From: Apricaphanius iberus
Taxonomy: Eukaryota; Chordata; Actinopteri; Cyprinodontiformes; Aphaniidae
Length of the DNA stretch: 64,000 bases
NCBI GenBank assembly: GCA_028564705.1
Contig: JAPXFQ010001936.1
Location: forward strand, 744,001 to 808,000
Direction of reading: 5' to 3'
Part shown: positions 33,454 to 45,180 of the stretch, one piece after another
Position numbering within the stretch: the first letter of the stretch is position 1
Layout: the number at the start of each line of letters is the position of its first letter
Notes under the pieces: generated by a model
Seen by the model: only the letters and a program-made list of their open reading frames with translations
What the model was told of the DNA's origin: nothing
Databases searched by the model: none
Translations under genes and position numbers: made by a program

Positions 33454-34262
33454 ATGTCTAAGAAGAAAACAAGGTTGCAAACAAAGTTAGGAAGAGTCAG
33501 CCCCGTTAAACAGGTGTCTGGGATTGACATGGTAGACAAAGAGATCAACTCGTTGGAGCTCACCGAATTAATTCGAACTATAATAAGAGAAGATATCAAT
33601 GGAGCGTTTAATAAACTTCAACCGCAATTTGATGCAGTCAAAAAAGATGTGGCTGAGTGCGCCTACAAAGTAATTGGCATCGAAGAGTCCCTGTTGTATG
33701 GAGACCCGAGTTATGGAGTTGAAGGCTGCAAATAAAAGTTTGCATAATGACAACTTGGATCTCAAGAAGAAAGTTGATTAGTTGGAGAACCATACCAGGA
33801 AATACGATATTCATATTTTTTGATCGACAAGAGATGCTGAGACGGTGACCCAACTAGTTACATGTCTGCATTGTTTCACAAAATGTTCAGAGATGAGCTC
33901 TAGCATGTACCCGCAGTGATAATTGTGAATAGACTTGGTCCTGCGGCTAAATCTGGACAGCGTGCAATGATTGTAAAGCTGCACAGACTGGAAAGAAAAG
34001 ATGAAATTCTGCACATGGCTAAAAAAGAAACGTTTGAGACTCGTGGAATGAAGCTGCGCATTTTTTCCTGATCTTACTGCGGAGACTGTGAGGGGCAGAG
34101 CTTGTTTCCGTGAAGGGAGAAACAGGCTGTGGAGTCCGGGTGTGAAACATGGGATTATCCACCCGGCCACGTTGATTTTGAGTTTCGAAGGATAGACCAA
34201 GAAGTTTACTGATCCATTGATTGCAGAAAGTTTTTTTATTTTTTTTCAAGACAGTGATCAAA
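33454..34262 (+). pseudogene. L1-type LINE ORF1 (RNA-binding protein) pseudogene
   Basis: An ATG at 33454 opens a frame of 93 codons with a coiled-coil-like region. It then continues with stops and shifts to HFFPDLTAETVRGRACFREG, PGVKHGIIHPATLILSFEG and TDPLIAESF near 34055-34240. The order FFPDLT...Rxxxxx(L/W)...G(I/V)xxGIxxPATL is the C-terminal domain of L1/Tx1 ORF1 proteins (Transposase_22 family). At least six disruptions; no ORF2 follows. Confidence 0.75.
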
Positions 34263-34560
34263 TTGGAGATGCAAAACTAGGGGGGCACTGATACTTAAGT
34301 ACAGGTACATATGTTGCTCACGGGACACTACAGAGCCATTTAAGTTTTATGAGCTCTTGTAATCTAAGTTGGAAACATATTATTTCAAATGGGTATCGTG
34401 ATTGGCTTGTTTTAATAATTTTTTCTGAAATTGACCACTAATATATGGATCATGTCTGAGTTGGAGTAGGATCTTAGTTGTTGCTGACAAATGGTAACAA
34501 AATTTGGTGTGTATTTCTATGTATCTTTGTCAATGTTTTTGTGTGTTTGTCACTTTTAGA

Positions 34561-35040
34561 AAGGCAAGGCAATTTTATTTGTATAGCACACTTTCAACAC
34601 AAGACAAGGTTTACATGCTTTATATGATTAAAATGAGAACACAGCATAAATCACTTTGATGAGTAAAATACAACACAGCATTTACAATAAGACAATAATC
34701 AAGACAATATTTAGAATAAAAATAAAAAAACAAGCAAACAAAAAAGCATGTGTCTTCAGTCCTTTAATCCTAGAAATCTTCCTCAGGTGATAGAAAGCTG
34801 ACCTTGTTATTGACTTTATGTGACCCTGGAGGTCCAGGTCTGAGTCCATTATTACACCTAGATTCCTGGCCTGGTTGGTAGTTTCTTGTTGGACCTGTTT
34901 AAGCTGTTTACTGATATGTAGTCGATCTTCTCGCCTTTAAGATTTAGGTTTAGACTCTGTTCGGTTTAGTTTTCTGCAGTTTTCCTCTTAATATATGTGC
35001 TGAGCCTCTGGAAGTACACTTTTAGATTAGGCTTTTTCTG
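34561..35040 (-). mobile_element. older L2 LINE (minus), 3' part split by the inserted L2
   Basis: On the minus strand it reads ARNLGVIMDSDLDLQGHIKS, then TRSAFYHLRKISRIKG and the L2 tail ending in (TTGCC)n. Its upstream partner is 40337-41480, where the same minus-strand reverse transcriptase breaks off at IFGPKKG. The gap between them is filled by the plus-strand L2 at 35041-40336. Part of the ORF end is missing between the ISRIKG segment and the tail. Confidence 0.8.
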
Positions 35041-35177
35041 GTGGATCGCTTCCAAAGGACCTCTGTAAGACTGTGGATCAACATCTTGGCGTTTTACTCA
35101 GCTGAAGACTTGTGCCCAGCTACCTGCTTAACCGGATCACCTTTTCTGGACACCTTTGAAAGACTGGGATTAACAAC

Positions 35178-37052
35178 ATGGCAAACTGCTCAGCCGAGAA
35201 CTTTGATAAGCTACTCCAAAGACAGAACGCCCTGGAGGAACAGCTCCTGAATATGGAAGAAAAACTACGCCGTTTGGAGATTAACTATGAAATCAATGCT
35301 GGATATAACAATGAGACGACAATACCGACAAAGGAACAACAACAACAGAAATCCAACAGCCCCGTGCTTCGGTCCAGCCTCAATCAGAAAGCACTGAAAA
35401 ACACTATTCCCTCAACGAGACGTGGAACGGAACACCTAACTCGAATTTTGAGGGGAACTGGCCGCCTCTGAAACGAAACTCTGGAAATACCTCCACGCCC
35501 GTTCCCAGGAGACGGAAAAGGCAGAGGAGGAAGCTTCAGGAGAAATCGAGGAATACTGCTATGGATGGAAAAGCAAAAAGAAACATAGCTAAGGTTCTGA
35601 TTATTCATGATGGCTCCATAAATGGGATTGAAAACTTCTGTAGGCACAACACAAACATCCACTGTTTCCCAAGGTACATGGCTGAACCTACAGCCACACA
35701 GCTACAAGTCGGTAACCCCCATGCACCAACATTTCAGTTATGTTTAGTTTATTATTTTGTTTACATAATTTAAACTTTGTTGAAATTAGTAATATTTGTT
35801 AACACACATAGGTATTTGTATTCGACTTCTGTTTGTTTTGCTTTCTTTAACCTTTCATTTCTTGGGTTACCGGTGCTGGGGGCAATCCAAATGAGAGCTA
35901 GAGGGCAGACATGAGCAGAAGCCTGCAAGAGCCAGCACAGTGATGTGGACAGGAAATGCCATTGACTGGTTTACAGCAGCTCCCTCAGGGGGGAGATCAT
36001 TAATTTGTATTTGTTTTCTAGATGGGTTTCCTGAATAGTTTCTTTACTTATTTAGGTTACTTTTCCATTTATTTTCAAGTAACTAAAAAGCTAATTGGTT
36101 TAATTTTCTTTTGTTAGCTTATTTGTTAGTATGTGTTTATTCCCTCTTGTGTTAATTGGTCTGATCAGCCAGTATTTAAGTTCCCTTTGTTTCCTGTTTG
36201 GGAGGTCAGTTTGGTTTTGTGTTCAGTTACTTTGTTTGTGCAGTTTGAAGTTACTTTAGTTAAGTTACCAATTTGACTTTGGTTTTGTTTGTTCATTTGA
36301 CCTCTTTTAGGAGTTCTAATTGTTTGGACATTTCTGTGGGTAAATAAAACCCGTTCTCTTTGAAGCCTCCTGTGTCCCTTGTTCCTGACCAGCTCGGTCC
36401 CTCACAGTACACTATAAGAGAAATTATGGAACAGATCCCCTCTATCCTTGCACTTCACCCTGGAATACACACACTGATCATACATGCTGGCTCTTATGAC
36501 ATCAGCCTACGCCAGAATGAAGTTTTAAGAGCTGATGTATCACAACTGCTCTTGGCCCTTAATCAGCTCAACATCTCAAACACCTGGTTGTCTGGCCCAG
36601 TTCCAGAAGGTAAGGATGAACGGTTTTCTAGAATTAGGTCTCTTCACAAATAGATGAAAACAAAATGCCTGGAAACTTCTATTGGATATGTAAGCAACTT
36701 CAAAGTCTTTGGATCAGCGTATCTATTTACAGAAAATCAGCTCTATCTCAACAGAGCTGGAATTAAACTACTGGCTACTAATATCTTTGCACATTTGAAT
36801 AACACTCCTCCAAGACTGTCTAAACAAAGTTTTCCCAAGGTCAGCGCCTCATTTCAACCCACAGATGAGCTGCCAGATGGCGCCTCCAGCTTCAAACAGC
36901 CTGAGAGAGTCTCAAAACAAGGTTCACTGAAGGTCAGTACCTCAGCTCAGCATATTGATAACAATAGACCATTAGTCGGGGTATCCAGCCTCTCACAGAC
37001 CTCTGACAACGACAATGACTCCGCAAAACTCGGCTCACCGATAGAATTCTGA
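35178..37052 (+). pseudogene. L2 ORF1 (coiled coil plus SGNH-esterase-like) pseudogene
   Basis: The first 98 codons (35178-35471) are polar with a coiled coil near NALEEQLLNMEEKLRRLEIN. After the insertion the frame reads IREIMEQIPSILALHPGIHT, LIIHAGSYDISLRQNE and, after a stop at 36651-36653, LYLNRAGIKLLATNIFAHL. HAGxxDxRLRQxE followed by (H/Y)LxRAGxxLL is the SGNH esterase-like domain of fish L2/CR1 ORF1 proteins. Here Ser-Tyr replaces the usual Thr-Asn of HxGTND, and the catalytic His of the last block reads as Tyr (LYLN). Nonfunctional. Confidence 0.8.
35715..36405 (+). mobile_element. LTR-like insertion splitting L2 ORF1
   Basis: ORF1 similarity stops after MAEPTATQLQV and resumes at IREIMEQIP. 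The ~690-bp block between has T/TG-rich sequence, a poly(A)-type signal (GTAAATAAAACCCG at 36340) and ends TCCTGTGTCCCTTGTTCCTG...CTCACA. This layout fits a solo LTR (promoter-less remnant with poly(A) signal and CA end). I could not fix the left end or a clean target duplication. Confidence 0.45.
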
Positions 37053-37329
37053 AAAAAATTACAGGAGAAAAATTATTAAAGGAACTCAGCTAACTCCAAG
37101 ATTCTCACTCAGGTCTATTGGACATGACGATTCTCTTATCTCAGACGTTTGATGTTCTCGGCTGCCAGATTTATACCCAAGAAAACTCTTCAACCAGCAC
37201 AAGTCTGGTTACCGAGAAAATAGCATTCCTGTGATTACAAGCAGAAAAACGTGCAAATCCAAGTCCCCCCGCATTAAGTGAAATCTCATAAATATCACCT
37301 GTCAGAAAAATTTAAAAACTACCAACGCA

Positions 37330-39600
37330 TCTCTTAAATTAGCATTACTCAATATTCGTTCACTATCAAATAAATATTTTCAAATCAATGACTTTATTAC
37401 TAATCACAATTTACAGGCTCTGTTCTTATCTGAAATTTGGTTAGATGCAAATAATGAAAGTTCCTCAATGTCGGAAGCCACTCCTCCTAATTATAGCTTT
37501 CTAACTGAAAGCAGGAAAGAAAGGGGGGTGGGGGGACTGGGCAAAAAAAAAACAAAAAAAACACTGACCTTTAAAAAGATATCTCTGGGCACATTTCACT
37601 CCTTCGAATACCTTGCTACAGAGATAAAAGAGCCAAACAAAGTCTTAGTCATAAATATGTACAAACCCCCCAAAGCGACCTCAAACTTCATTAATGACCT
37701 CAATGACCTTCTTTCTGTAATATGTATTGAATATGACCAAGTAATTATTGTGGGAGATCTGAACATTCATACTGACAACCCCCAGGATAGACGGACTAAA
37801 ACACTAACTGATATTCTCCATAACTTTGGTCTAACCCAACACATCAATCAGCCAACACACAAACAAGGTCACACTTTAGACTTAATCGTTAGCAAAGGTT
37901 TGAAAATCTCTAGCATCTCTGTAGTTAATGTTGCATTATCTGACCACTTCTGCATCTTCTTTGAAAGCATGATCCCTGCTAAACTATCTAATCAAAGTAA
38001 GACCATAGTAAAAAAACGCCCCCTTGTTGACAGCTCAGCTGATGTCTTTAAACAAATTTACTGCTGTACCTCACCCATGCAACACCCACCACCCCCACCC
38101 TCACTACCCAACAAACACTCTGTTAACAACCTGGTAGATAACTTTTTCTTTAAAGTCTCAGACATCATCGATACCATTGCTCCAATTAAAGTAAAAGTAG
38201 TCTCAGGTAGAAACAAGTCTCCATGGACCAGCAATCCTCTGGTACGCAACGAAAAAAGGGAGTGCCGTCAGGCGGAAAGAAAATGGAGGAAAACTCAACT
38301 CCAGGTTCACTATGAGATCTACAAAAACAGGCTGAAGAAAAATAACTTAACCTTGAAAACTGCAAGGGAATCATTCTTCTATGAAATCATCAACAAAAAC
38401 ATTAATAATGCTTGGACTCTATTCGCAAAAGTTGAAAGACTAACCAATCCTCCAGTGACAGCAGCTCCTGAGCTACACTCCACTAGGGCCTGTAGTGAAT
38501 TTGCCAACTTCTTCACTGAAATGATTCTAAAAAACAGAAGATCAATCTGTAAAGCAGCACCCAACCCACCACCATTTTCATTCCCATGTAAAAAAAAAAA
38601 AGAAAAAAAAATGCAGATAAAATGTCTGATTTAAAAAAACTAAATCAATCACATCTTGATGAAATTATTAAACAGCTAAACTCCTCCTCTTGCTGCCTCG
38701 ATATCTTACCCACAGCTTTTTTAAAGAAAGTTCTCCCTGTCATTAAGTCCGATCTGATGCAAATAGTTAATGAATCCCTCCAATCAGGTGTCTTCCCCGA
38801 GGCCTTCAAAACAGCAGGTATCAAACCCCTAATTAAGAAAAACAACCTAGATAATACATTGATGCAGAATTATAGCATCTATAGCATTTTTAATTATTGT
38901 ATGATCAAAGTTTGACACTGTTGATCATACAATATTACTGGAACGATTGGAGAGCTGGATCAGACTCACTGGTACAGCACTTCAGTGGTTTGAGTCTTAC
39001 CTCAAAAATAGGCAGTTCTTTGTGTCCATTGGAAATTTCTCATCAGAACAAACAGAAATCATATGTGGGGTCCCCCAGAGCTCCATCCTGGGCCCCCTCA
39101 TGTTCAATATTTATCTTCTCCCACTAACCAAGATTATAGCAGCCAATCAATTAAGTTACCATAACTATGCAGATGACACACAGCTATACATTACATTGTC
39201 ACCAGGTGACTTTGATTCTATCCAGACCTTAAATGAATGCATTGAACAAACCTACGACTGGATGTCCTGTAACTTTCTCCAACTAAACAGAATCACAACA
39301 GAAGTAATTATTTTTGGACCAAAGGAGGAATGATCAAGAGTCAGCACACAGCTTCAGCTAATACAACTAAAAACGACTCATCAGGCCCGTAATCTAGGTG
39401 TAATAATGGACTCAGACCTGAACCTCCAGGGTAATATAAAGACTATAACAAGGTCAGCTTTCTATCACCTGAAGAACATTTCTAGGATTAAAGGACTGAT
39501 GTCACAGAAGGACCTTGAAAAACTGATCCATGCATTTATCTTTAGTCAGACTGATTGCTGCAACGGCGTCCTCACAGGTCTACCTAAAAAGTGAATCAGA
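37330..39600 (+). pseudogene. L2 ORF2 (endonuclease plus reverse transcriptase) pseudogene
   Basis: The APE-type endonuclease starts at LALLNIRSLSNKYFQIND (37333) with FLSEIWL, VIIVGDLNIHTDN, HTLDLIVSKG and SDHFCIFF in order. The linker ends in A-rich sequence (38590-38610) with a frame break at 38622. The reverse transcriptase keeps SGVFPEAFKTAGIKPLIKK and [15 protein letters not shown]. It also keeps the motif [20 protein letters not shown] and the catalytic YADDTQLYI (about 39166). A deletion at about 38890 removes motif A with the first catalytic Asp. A further frame (39406-39600) and following text hold the C-terminal SLNGSAPKYVGDLL region to about 39998. Confidence 0.85.
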
Positions 39601-40336
39601 CAGCTGCAGCTGATCCAGAATGCTGCTGCTCGTGTTCTCACTAGAACCAGGAAAGTAGAACACATCACCCCACTTCTTAACTCCTTCCTCTGGCTCCCTG
39701 CAGCTCAGAGAATAGACTTCAAAATACTCCTACTAGTTTATAAATCACTGAACGGTTCAGCACCAAAGTATGTTGGAGATCTGCTGTCACTATACCAACC
39801 CAGCAGACCACTCAGGTCCTCCAACTCTAGCTTACTAATCATTCCTGAAATTAGAACTAAACAAGGAGAGGCATCTTTCCGCTTCTATGCTCCACAAATC
39901 TGGAACAAACTTCCAGAAGAATGCAAAAATGCTGAATCGTTAGGCTCTTTTAAATCAAAGCTTAAAACTCTACTATTCAGAGCTGCCTTTGAGCCCTAAA
40001 TTGCGCTTTCTGATCACTATTTGATTCTTGTGGTTTAACTTTTATTCTTATTTTTTTATTTCATTTTCAATCTATTGTTTTCTGTCTTCTGTTTTTATTC
40101 TATATTGCATACATTTGTGTTTTATCTGTTGTTAATCTATATGGCATAAATTAGTTCTTTACATCATCTTTTCTTATTGATTGATTGTGTCTATCTGTTA
40201 AACCTATGTTTCTGTTTTTCTCTAATAATGCTTCTGTAACCATGTATTTGGTATCATCATCACTGAATCATGTAAAGCAAATTGAATTGCCTTGTGTTGA
40301 AAGTGTGCTATATAAATAAAATTGCCTTGCCTTGCT

Positions 40337-41480
40337 TGGCCTTTTTTGGGTCCAAAGATAAGAACTTCATTATTGTTTTTGTTCAGCTGGTGGAAATTGA
40401 GGCACATCCAGCTGTTAATTTGCTCAATGTATTTAATAAGGGTTTGAACGTGTTCAACATCACCGGGTGACATTGAGATATAAACCTGAGTGTCATCAGC
40501 ATAGTTGCGGTAGTTAACATTGTTGGTGGTTATAATTTGGCTTAATGGGAGCATGTAGATGCTAAATATGAGGGGCCCTAGGATGGAGCCATTTGAGACC
40601 CCACATTTGATTTCTGTGTTTTGTGATGCGAATTGGTTAATTGACACATAGAAGTTCCTGTTCTTAAGGTAGGATTTGAACGAATCCAGTGCCGTACCAG
40701 AGAGTCCGACCCAGCTCTCTAGACGTTCCAGTAATATATCATGATCAACGGTGTCAAACGCTGCACTGAGGTCTAATAGTACAAGTACTGTGGTTTTACC
40801 ACGGTCAGTATTTAAACGGATGTCCTTGAAGACTTTGATGAGGGCGGTCTCTGTACTGTGGTACCTATGAAAACCAGAAAACCATTTTCTTTGCATGGGT
40901 GTTAATTGGGCTCAAAGTTGGTTTTGCGGTTGAAACTGATGTACTGATTGACCTTCTGATGTTCAAGATCTTTTCAGTAAAGAAGCTGACAAATTCATTA
41001 CAGGCCCTGGTGGAGTTTAGTTCAGGGTGTACTGTCACTGTAGGAGTAGTTAGTCTCTCCACTGCAGCAAATAATGTTTTGGCATTATTGTTGTTTCTGT
41101 GAATAATCTCAGAAAAGAATTATTCCCTTGCTCCCTTTAAGGTTACTTTATACATGTTCAGTCTCTCTTAGTATACCTCATAATGAACCTGGAGTCGCGT
41201 TTTCTGCCACTTTCTCTCAGCGCGCTGGCACTCCCTTTTTTCATTACATACCTGTGGATCATTCTACACGGAGACTTCTTTTTACTGGAGACAGTTTTAG
41301 ACTTAAGTGGCGCAATCTTAACCATTATGTTCGAGATTCTGGATAGAAAGTCATCTGTCATTTTGTTACCTGAATGTGTGTTGGTGGATGTTGGTGGTGT
41401 AGGAGTGTGCATCAGTTTAAAGTTTTCTGCTGAGTTTTCTTTAAGGAAGCGTTTTTTAAACAGTGGTCTTACTCTGATTA
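40337..41480 (-). mobile_element. older L2 LINE (minus), 5' part of the split copy
   Basis: Minus strand, from right to left: the endonuclease/RT linker (KSPCRMIHRYVMKKGSASAL; ERLTTPTVTVHPELNSTRAC) and then a long RT frame from 40896. That frame includes HRYHSTETALIKVFKDI, VLLDLSAAFDTVDHDILLER (motif A intact), YADDTQVYISM and ends IFGPKKG at 40340. The frame then runs into the tail of the inserted L2. The rest of the RT ORF is at 34561-35040. Confidence 0.85.
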
Positions 41481-41499
41481 GATATGTTGGCTAGGATGG

Positions 41500-42065
41500 T
41501 ACTTTCAAATGAAATGCAGAAATGGTCAGCTAATGCGATATCACTTGCGGCAATGTTAGAGATATTTAATTTATACGTAAGGAGGAGGATCTTAACTTCT
41601 ATTCTGGATTTAACAGGGAGCCAATGGAGAGAAGCTCAAACAGGAGAAATGTGATCTCTCTTTTAATATTCATCAGAATTCTTGCTGCAGCATTTTGGAT
41701 CAACTGAAGGCTTTTAATTGCATTTTGTGGACTTCCTGATAATAAGGAGTACAGTAGTCCAGCCTTGAAGTAGAAAATTTATGGACTAGTTTCTCTGCAT
41801 CACTCCTGGACAGGATGTTTCTAATTTTAGTAATATTCCAGAGGTGGAGAAAAGAAATTTTGGAAACCTGTTTAATATGGGATTTAAATGTCATGTCTTG
41901 GTCAAAAATTACACTGAGGTACTTTACATTATTACTAAAAGCTAAATTAATGCCATCCAGGAGAAGTGATTGATTTAGCAGTTTCCTTTTTAAAGGTTCT
42001 GGTCCAAAGACAAAAACTTCTGTCTTGTCTGAAATTAAAAGCAAAACGTTTAGAGTCATCCACGT
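41500..42065 (-). mobile_element. L2-related LINE fragment, second subfamily
   Basis: Minus-strand frame with LKTWMTLNVLLLISDKTEVF, FGPEPLKRKLLNQSLLLDGI, NVKYLSVIFDQDMTFKSHIK and RSDAEKLVHKFSTSRLDYC, followed on the left by LIQNAAARILMNIKRE-like text. This is the post-catalytic part of an L2-like reverse transcriptase, clearly different in sequence from the neighbouring copy. The element is truncated on both sides. Confidence 0.8.
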
Positions 42066-42069
42066 TTTT

Positions 42070-42570
42070 AGGTTTTGGAGACATAACCGACTGCACCAAC
42101 TCCCTCTACCAAGCATCTTTCTCGCTAATGCCTGTTCTCTGGCAAACACAATGGATGAAATACGGCTCTCTATCACCAACCAGTGGACAATCAGACCATC
42201 TCTCCCTGTTCCTCACACCTCGGTACTGTCTACTCATCCAACGGGTAAAACCTGCTATGAGGACAATTAAGTGTGGCCAGAGGGGACAGACGCAGTGCTC
42301 CAGGAACAACTCAAAAACACAGAGTGGAATACTTTCATCCAAACAGACTTGGACGAAAACTCCTCATCTGTACTGGACTACATCTCCACCCCTACCGACA
42401 GTGTCCCCACCGAGAAACACATCACCATGTACCCCAACTAGAAGCCTTGGATGAACCGGATGGTCGTCTCCTCCTGAAGGCCTGCAACAACCCCTTCAGG
42501 TTGCAGGTCCAGATGACATCCCCAGGCGTGTTCTCAGAGCATGTTTTGGGGAGCTGGCAGGAGTGCTCTG
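42070..42570 (+). mobile_element. LINE (Rex1/CR1-like) endonuclease-linker fragment
   Basis: The plus strand encodes PLPSIFLANACSLANTMDEI, the start of an APE-type endonuclease. After a deletion it reads SDHLSLFLTPRYCLLIQRVK (endonuclease end), then a frameshifted linker (KHITMYPN, WMNR, LLLKACNN) and finally AGPDDIPRRV-like text at the RT start. Large internal deletions; inactive. Confidence 0.7.
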
Positions 42571-42599
42571 GTAAAGACACACTCAGATTTGTCTAAAAC

Positions 42600-43165
42600 C
42601 ATGTTAGATTGATCAGTGTTTGAGGGGGTTTTCTGAAATGCATTAGTTATGATTTAGAATATTGTCAATGGTGGAAAACAGAATTTGGGGATTATTTTTA
42701 TGTTCTGAGATAATTCTGGAAAAATATGCATTTCTCGAATTTCTTACAGCGTTTTTGATGATTTATTGTGATTTTATTTTTCCTCCATTTTCCTCCTGCT
42801 ACCCTGCAATTCCTCTTTAATTTTTTAAGGTCTTCGTTTCTCCATGGCGTTTTATATTTTGAGTGTTTACAACTGTAAGTGGAGCCAGCAAATCAAGAGT
42901 GGATCGAAGCCTACTGTTAAAATCATTCACAACAAAAATCACAGGGAGAAGGTGAAGGTATAGGAAGAAACTTTTTAAAAACTTCAAGAAAACGTACAGC
43001 CACTTCAGAGGTTAGATGGCATTTCCTGAAGGAAGTTTCTAGTTGGATAGAACTGGTGATTCTAAAAAACACAGTAGTGTTCAGAGACAAGTCAACAATA
43101 GAGGACACACTGATTTACAGGTCAGGGTGTGTGCTCTGTTGTTACTCGGTTGTTAGCCGTGACAT
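42600..43165. other. no gene recognised
   Basis: Sequence of unknown origin, possibly more LINE-derived text on the minus strand; nothing firm. Confidence 0.35.
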
Positions 43166-43167
43166 GT

Positions 43168-43310
43168 TGACTAAAATCCATCTATCCATCCATTTTCTGG
43201 ACCGCTTATTCCTCCAGGGGTCGCGGGAGGGCTGGTGCCTATCTCCAGCTGTCAAAGGGCGAGAGGCGGGGTACATCCTGGAAAGGTCGCCAGTACATCA
43301 CAGTAAAATC
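43168..43310 (+). repeat. common fish repeat ('ggaccgcttattcctccaggggtcgcgg' family), copy 1
   Basis: Contains CATCTATCCATCCATTTTCT, GGGGTCGCGGGAGGGCTGGT, AAAGGGCGAGAGGCGGGGTA and AAAGGTCGCCAGTACATCAC. Further copies or parts lie at 48440-48560 and 55500-55600. The phrase is extremely common in teleosts; class unknown to me. Confidence 0.7.
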
Positions 43311-43734
43311 CATATAATATAAAATATATATATTTTTTTTAATCTGTTGATGAAGGCTCTATAAAGTTATTTATAGGTAGATTAAATCACCAGCTAAAGT
43401 TATCCTCTCATAAGAGTTCTGCAAAATTACTCAAAATTCTTGAAAAAAAGAAGGCCTATAAACTGTGACCAATAAAATCTGAGGAGTGCTAAAACAGATG
43501 CAGTATATTCAAAGTGGTTCACTGGATGACTGAGAATCCACATCAACATCAACAGAAGATAACACTTTCACTGTGTCAATTAATTAATTGGAGGATTACA
43601 CATTGTGTGCTAAAATCTACACATGTGTAGTCCCTTGTCACACTCAGGATATGTGTCATTTTCTGACACATCTGTTTTTGCAGTGTAATATTATTGCTGA
43701 ATTCAACAATTCCATGAAAAATTAATTAATGAGC

Positions 43735-43800
43735 TACAACAACAATTAATTTCCCTCTGGGATCAATAAAGTATTTATGAATTTGAATTTGAATTGAAAT
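43735..43800 (+). repeat. Rex1-type LINE 3' tail
   Basis: AATTTCCCTCTGGGATCAAT followed by AAAGTATTTATGAATTTGAATTTGAATTG is the typical terminus of Rex1-like LINEs, with a (GAATTT/TTGAA)n end. The body is absent. Confidence 0.75.
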
Positions 43801-44509
43801 TACATTAAAAATTCCGTAGTATACTGGTAGAATATGGACTAATACAGAACAATAATATATCTACTATAATATAACTTTTCATTGCCTGATTTAACATGCT
43901 GAAGGCCAACCCTGCAAAGGCAAGTTGCAAAGGAGCGAGAGAGACATACTGTTTAATGACCCCCCCCAAAATTAAATGGCATTTCCGCCCCCATTTATAA
44001 GCTTTTATTTTTTATTTTATTCTTAATTTACTTTATATTTTTGTTTATCTGATTACATCCTTTTAGAAAAATCAAATTCTATAATTAAACAATGAGTACT
44101 TGACTAAGAATTTTATCAAAAACTTATTTACTGTGATAATATTTTTTTGTCCTGCTTTGGAAAAATTGGTGAAACAGTGTTGTTCTAACTTGAGTAAAGG
44201 TTTTGGGCAGTCTACTGTTACGAATGAAACCACTCAAAACTAGGACAATGACAGTAGAACAACATTGCAAATCTACTGCTTATTAAATTTAGACTGGCCA
44301 GCAAAGTACTAGACTATTTTTTATTATTTTTTATAGATAATTTAGTTTTATCATCAGTTTTATAAAATATTTTGTCTTTTAAACTGAATTCCTTTGAACA
44401 ATATTTTAGCAACCCTTTACCATAACTTTTTAAAGATATTTTCTTGTGTGTGTGTTTGTGTATGTGTATGGGTGCAAGCGTCTGTGTATGTTTTTGCTGT
44501 TTTTCAAAA
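43801..44509. other. no gene recognised
   Basis: AT-rich; a C-run lies at about 43961-43968. A minus-strand frame at 44314-44556 is Lys/His-rich low complexity and not supported. Confidence 0.4.
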
Positions 44510-44800
44510 AAGCAGCAATGGCTGGGTGTGACTTCAGCTGAACTTGATATGAACAATACATATTTTCAGAGTCACGTAGAATGGGTGTAACATAATAATT
44601 AAACAGACACTCCCAATGTGCCCAAAGTTAAATAATGTCTCTGCCTGGATTTTCTGCAAGGGTCATTTTCTAGAGAAATATTCTATATTATTGTTGTGAC
44701 CTTTTACCTACTTTTAATGAATTCAATTGTTTGCTGAACAAGTTTGATGTATTTTTTCAAATATAGTCCGCTGAATGTAAATATCTTTTGGTGATCAATT
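44510..44800 (+). repeat. old duplicated block related to intron 1 of GIMAP gene D
   Basis: Aligns by eye with 50500-50790 in the same orientation: GAACAATACATATTTTCAGA, GTAACATAATAATTAAACAG, CACTCCCAATGTGCCCAAAG and TTTAATGAATTCAATTGTTTGC each have counterparts there. Identity is moderate, so the duplication is much older than that of B and C. It may be the relic of another GIMAP locus between C and D. Confidence 0.6.
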
Positions 44801-45025
44801 TACAGGGAAAATAACTCATCTTTAATATTTGTAATTTGGTTCAGGAATACAATAGAATATACATGTCCCTTATTATCTCACACTAGGGAATACAGAGCCC
44901 CACAGGGGTCAGGTGCAGAAATAATTTCTGAGGGGCAAGAATCCGTACCCTTGGTTTACTAAACTGTGACAATCTGGGGGGTCCTGTACGCTTGATATAG
45001 TTTCCTGGTTAATTTCAACCAGTGA
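44801..45025. other. spacer
   Basis: AT-rich sequence, no features. Confidence 0.4.
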
Positions 45026-45027
45026 AT

Positions 45028-45180
45028 TGCTGCTTTGGCAGAGTGGTTAACACACAGGTTAAGCACCTGGTAAGCGGTGGTTCAAATTGTGCTCCGATAG
45101 TCAGTTTGTCACACATCTGTTTTGTGGGGTGCCTGCAGGAAAGTAGGCTATAAACATAAGCGTTGTTGGAAATTTCCCCA
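45028..45180 (+). mobile_element. tRNA-derived SINE head
   Basis: A pol III A-box (TGGCAGAGTGG, about 45036-45046) and a B-box-like GGTTCAAATTG (about 45079-45089) are about 43 bp apart. This matches an internal promoter of a tRNA-like SINE (GCTTTGGCAGAGTGGTTAAC start). The cloverleaf is degenerate, so it is not a functional tRNA gene. Confidence 0.6.

Larger units (their letters stand above)
35041..40336 (+). mobile_element. near full-length L2 (Maui-like) LINE, decayed, nested
   Basis: About 5.3 kb. In order: 5' leader; ORF1 start at 35178 (MANCSAENFDKLLQRQNALE, coiled coil); an inserted LTR-like block (about 35715-36405); and the ORF1 esterase part (36410-37052). Then come the ORF2 endonuclease (37330-38640), the reverse transcriptase (38622-39600), the C-terminal region to a stop near 39998, a 3' UTR and a (TTGCC)n end. 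It lies inside an older minus-strand L2. The host sequences at the two junctions (GGCTTTTTCTGG and GGCCTTTTTTGG) are similar, as expected for a target duplication. Confidence 0.88.

Noticed and set aside
37468..38634. 388-codon frame as a host gene
   Set aside because: Contains the ordered motifs of an APE-type LINE endonuclease and lies inside a LINE.
40222..40345. C-terminal end of the minus-strand RT frame (text after IFGPKKG)
   Set aside because: This part is the reverse complement of the inserted L2's tail, not true protein sequence.
45036..45089. tRNA gene
   Set aside because: A- and B-boxes are present but the stems are mismatched; read as a SINE head. The same applies to 48083-48150 and 25253-25330.
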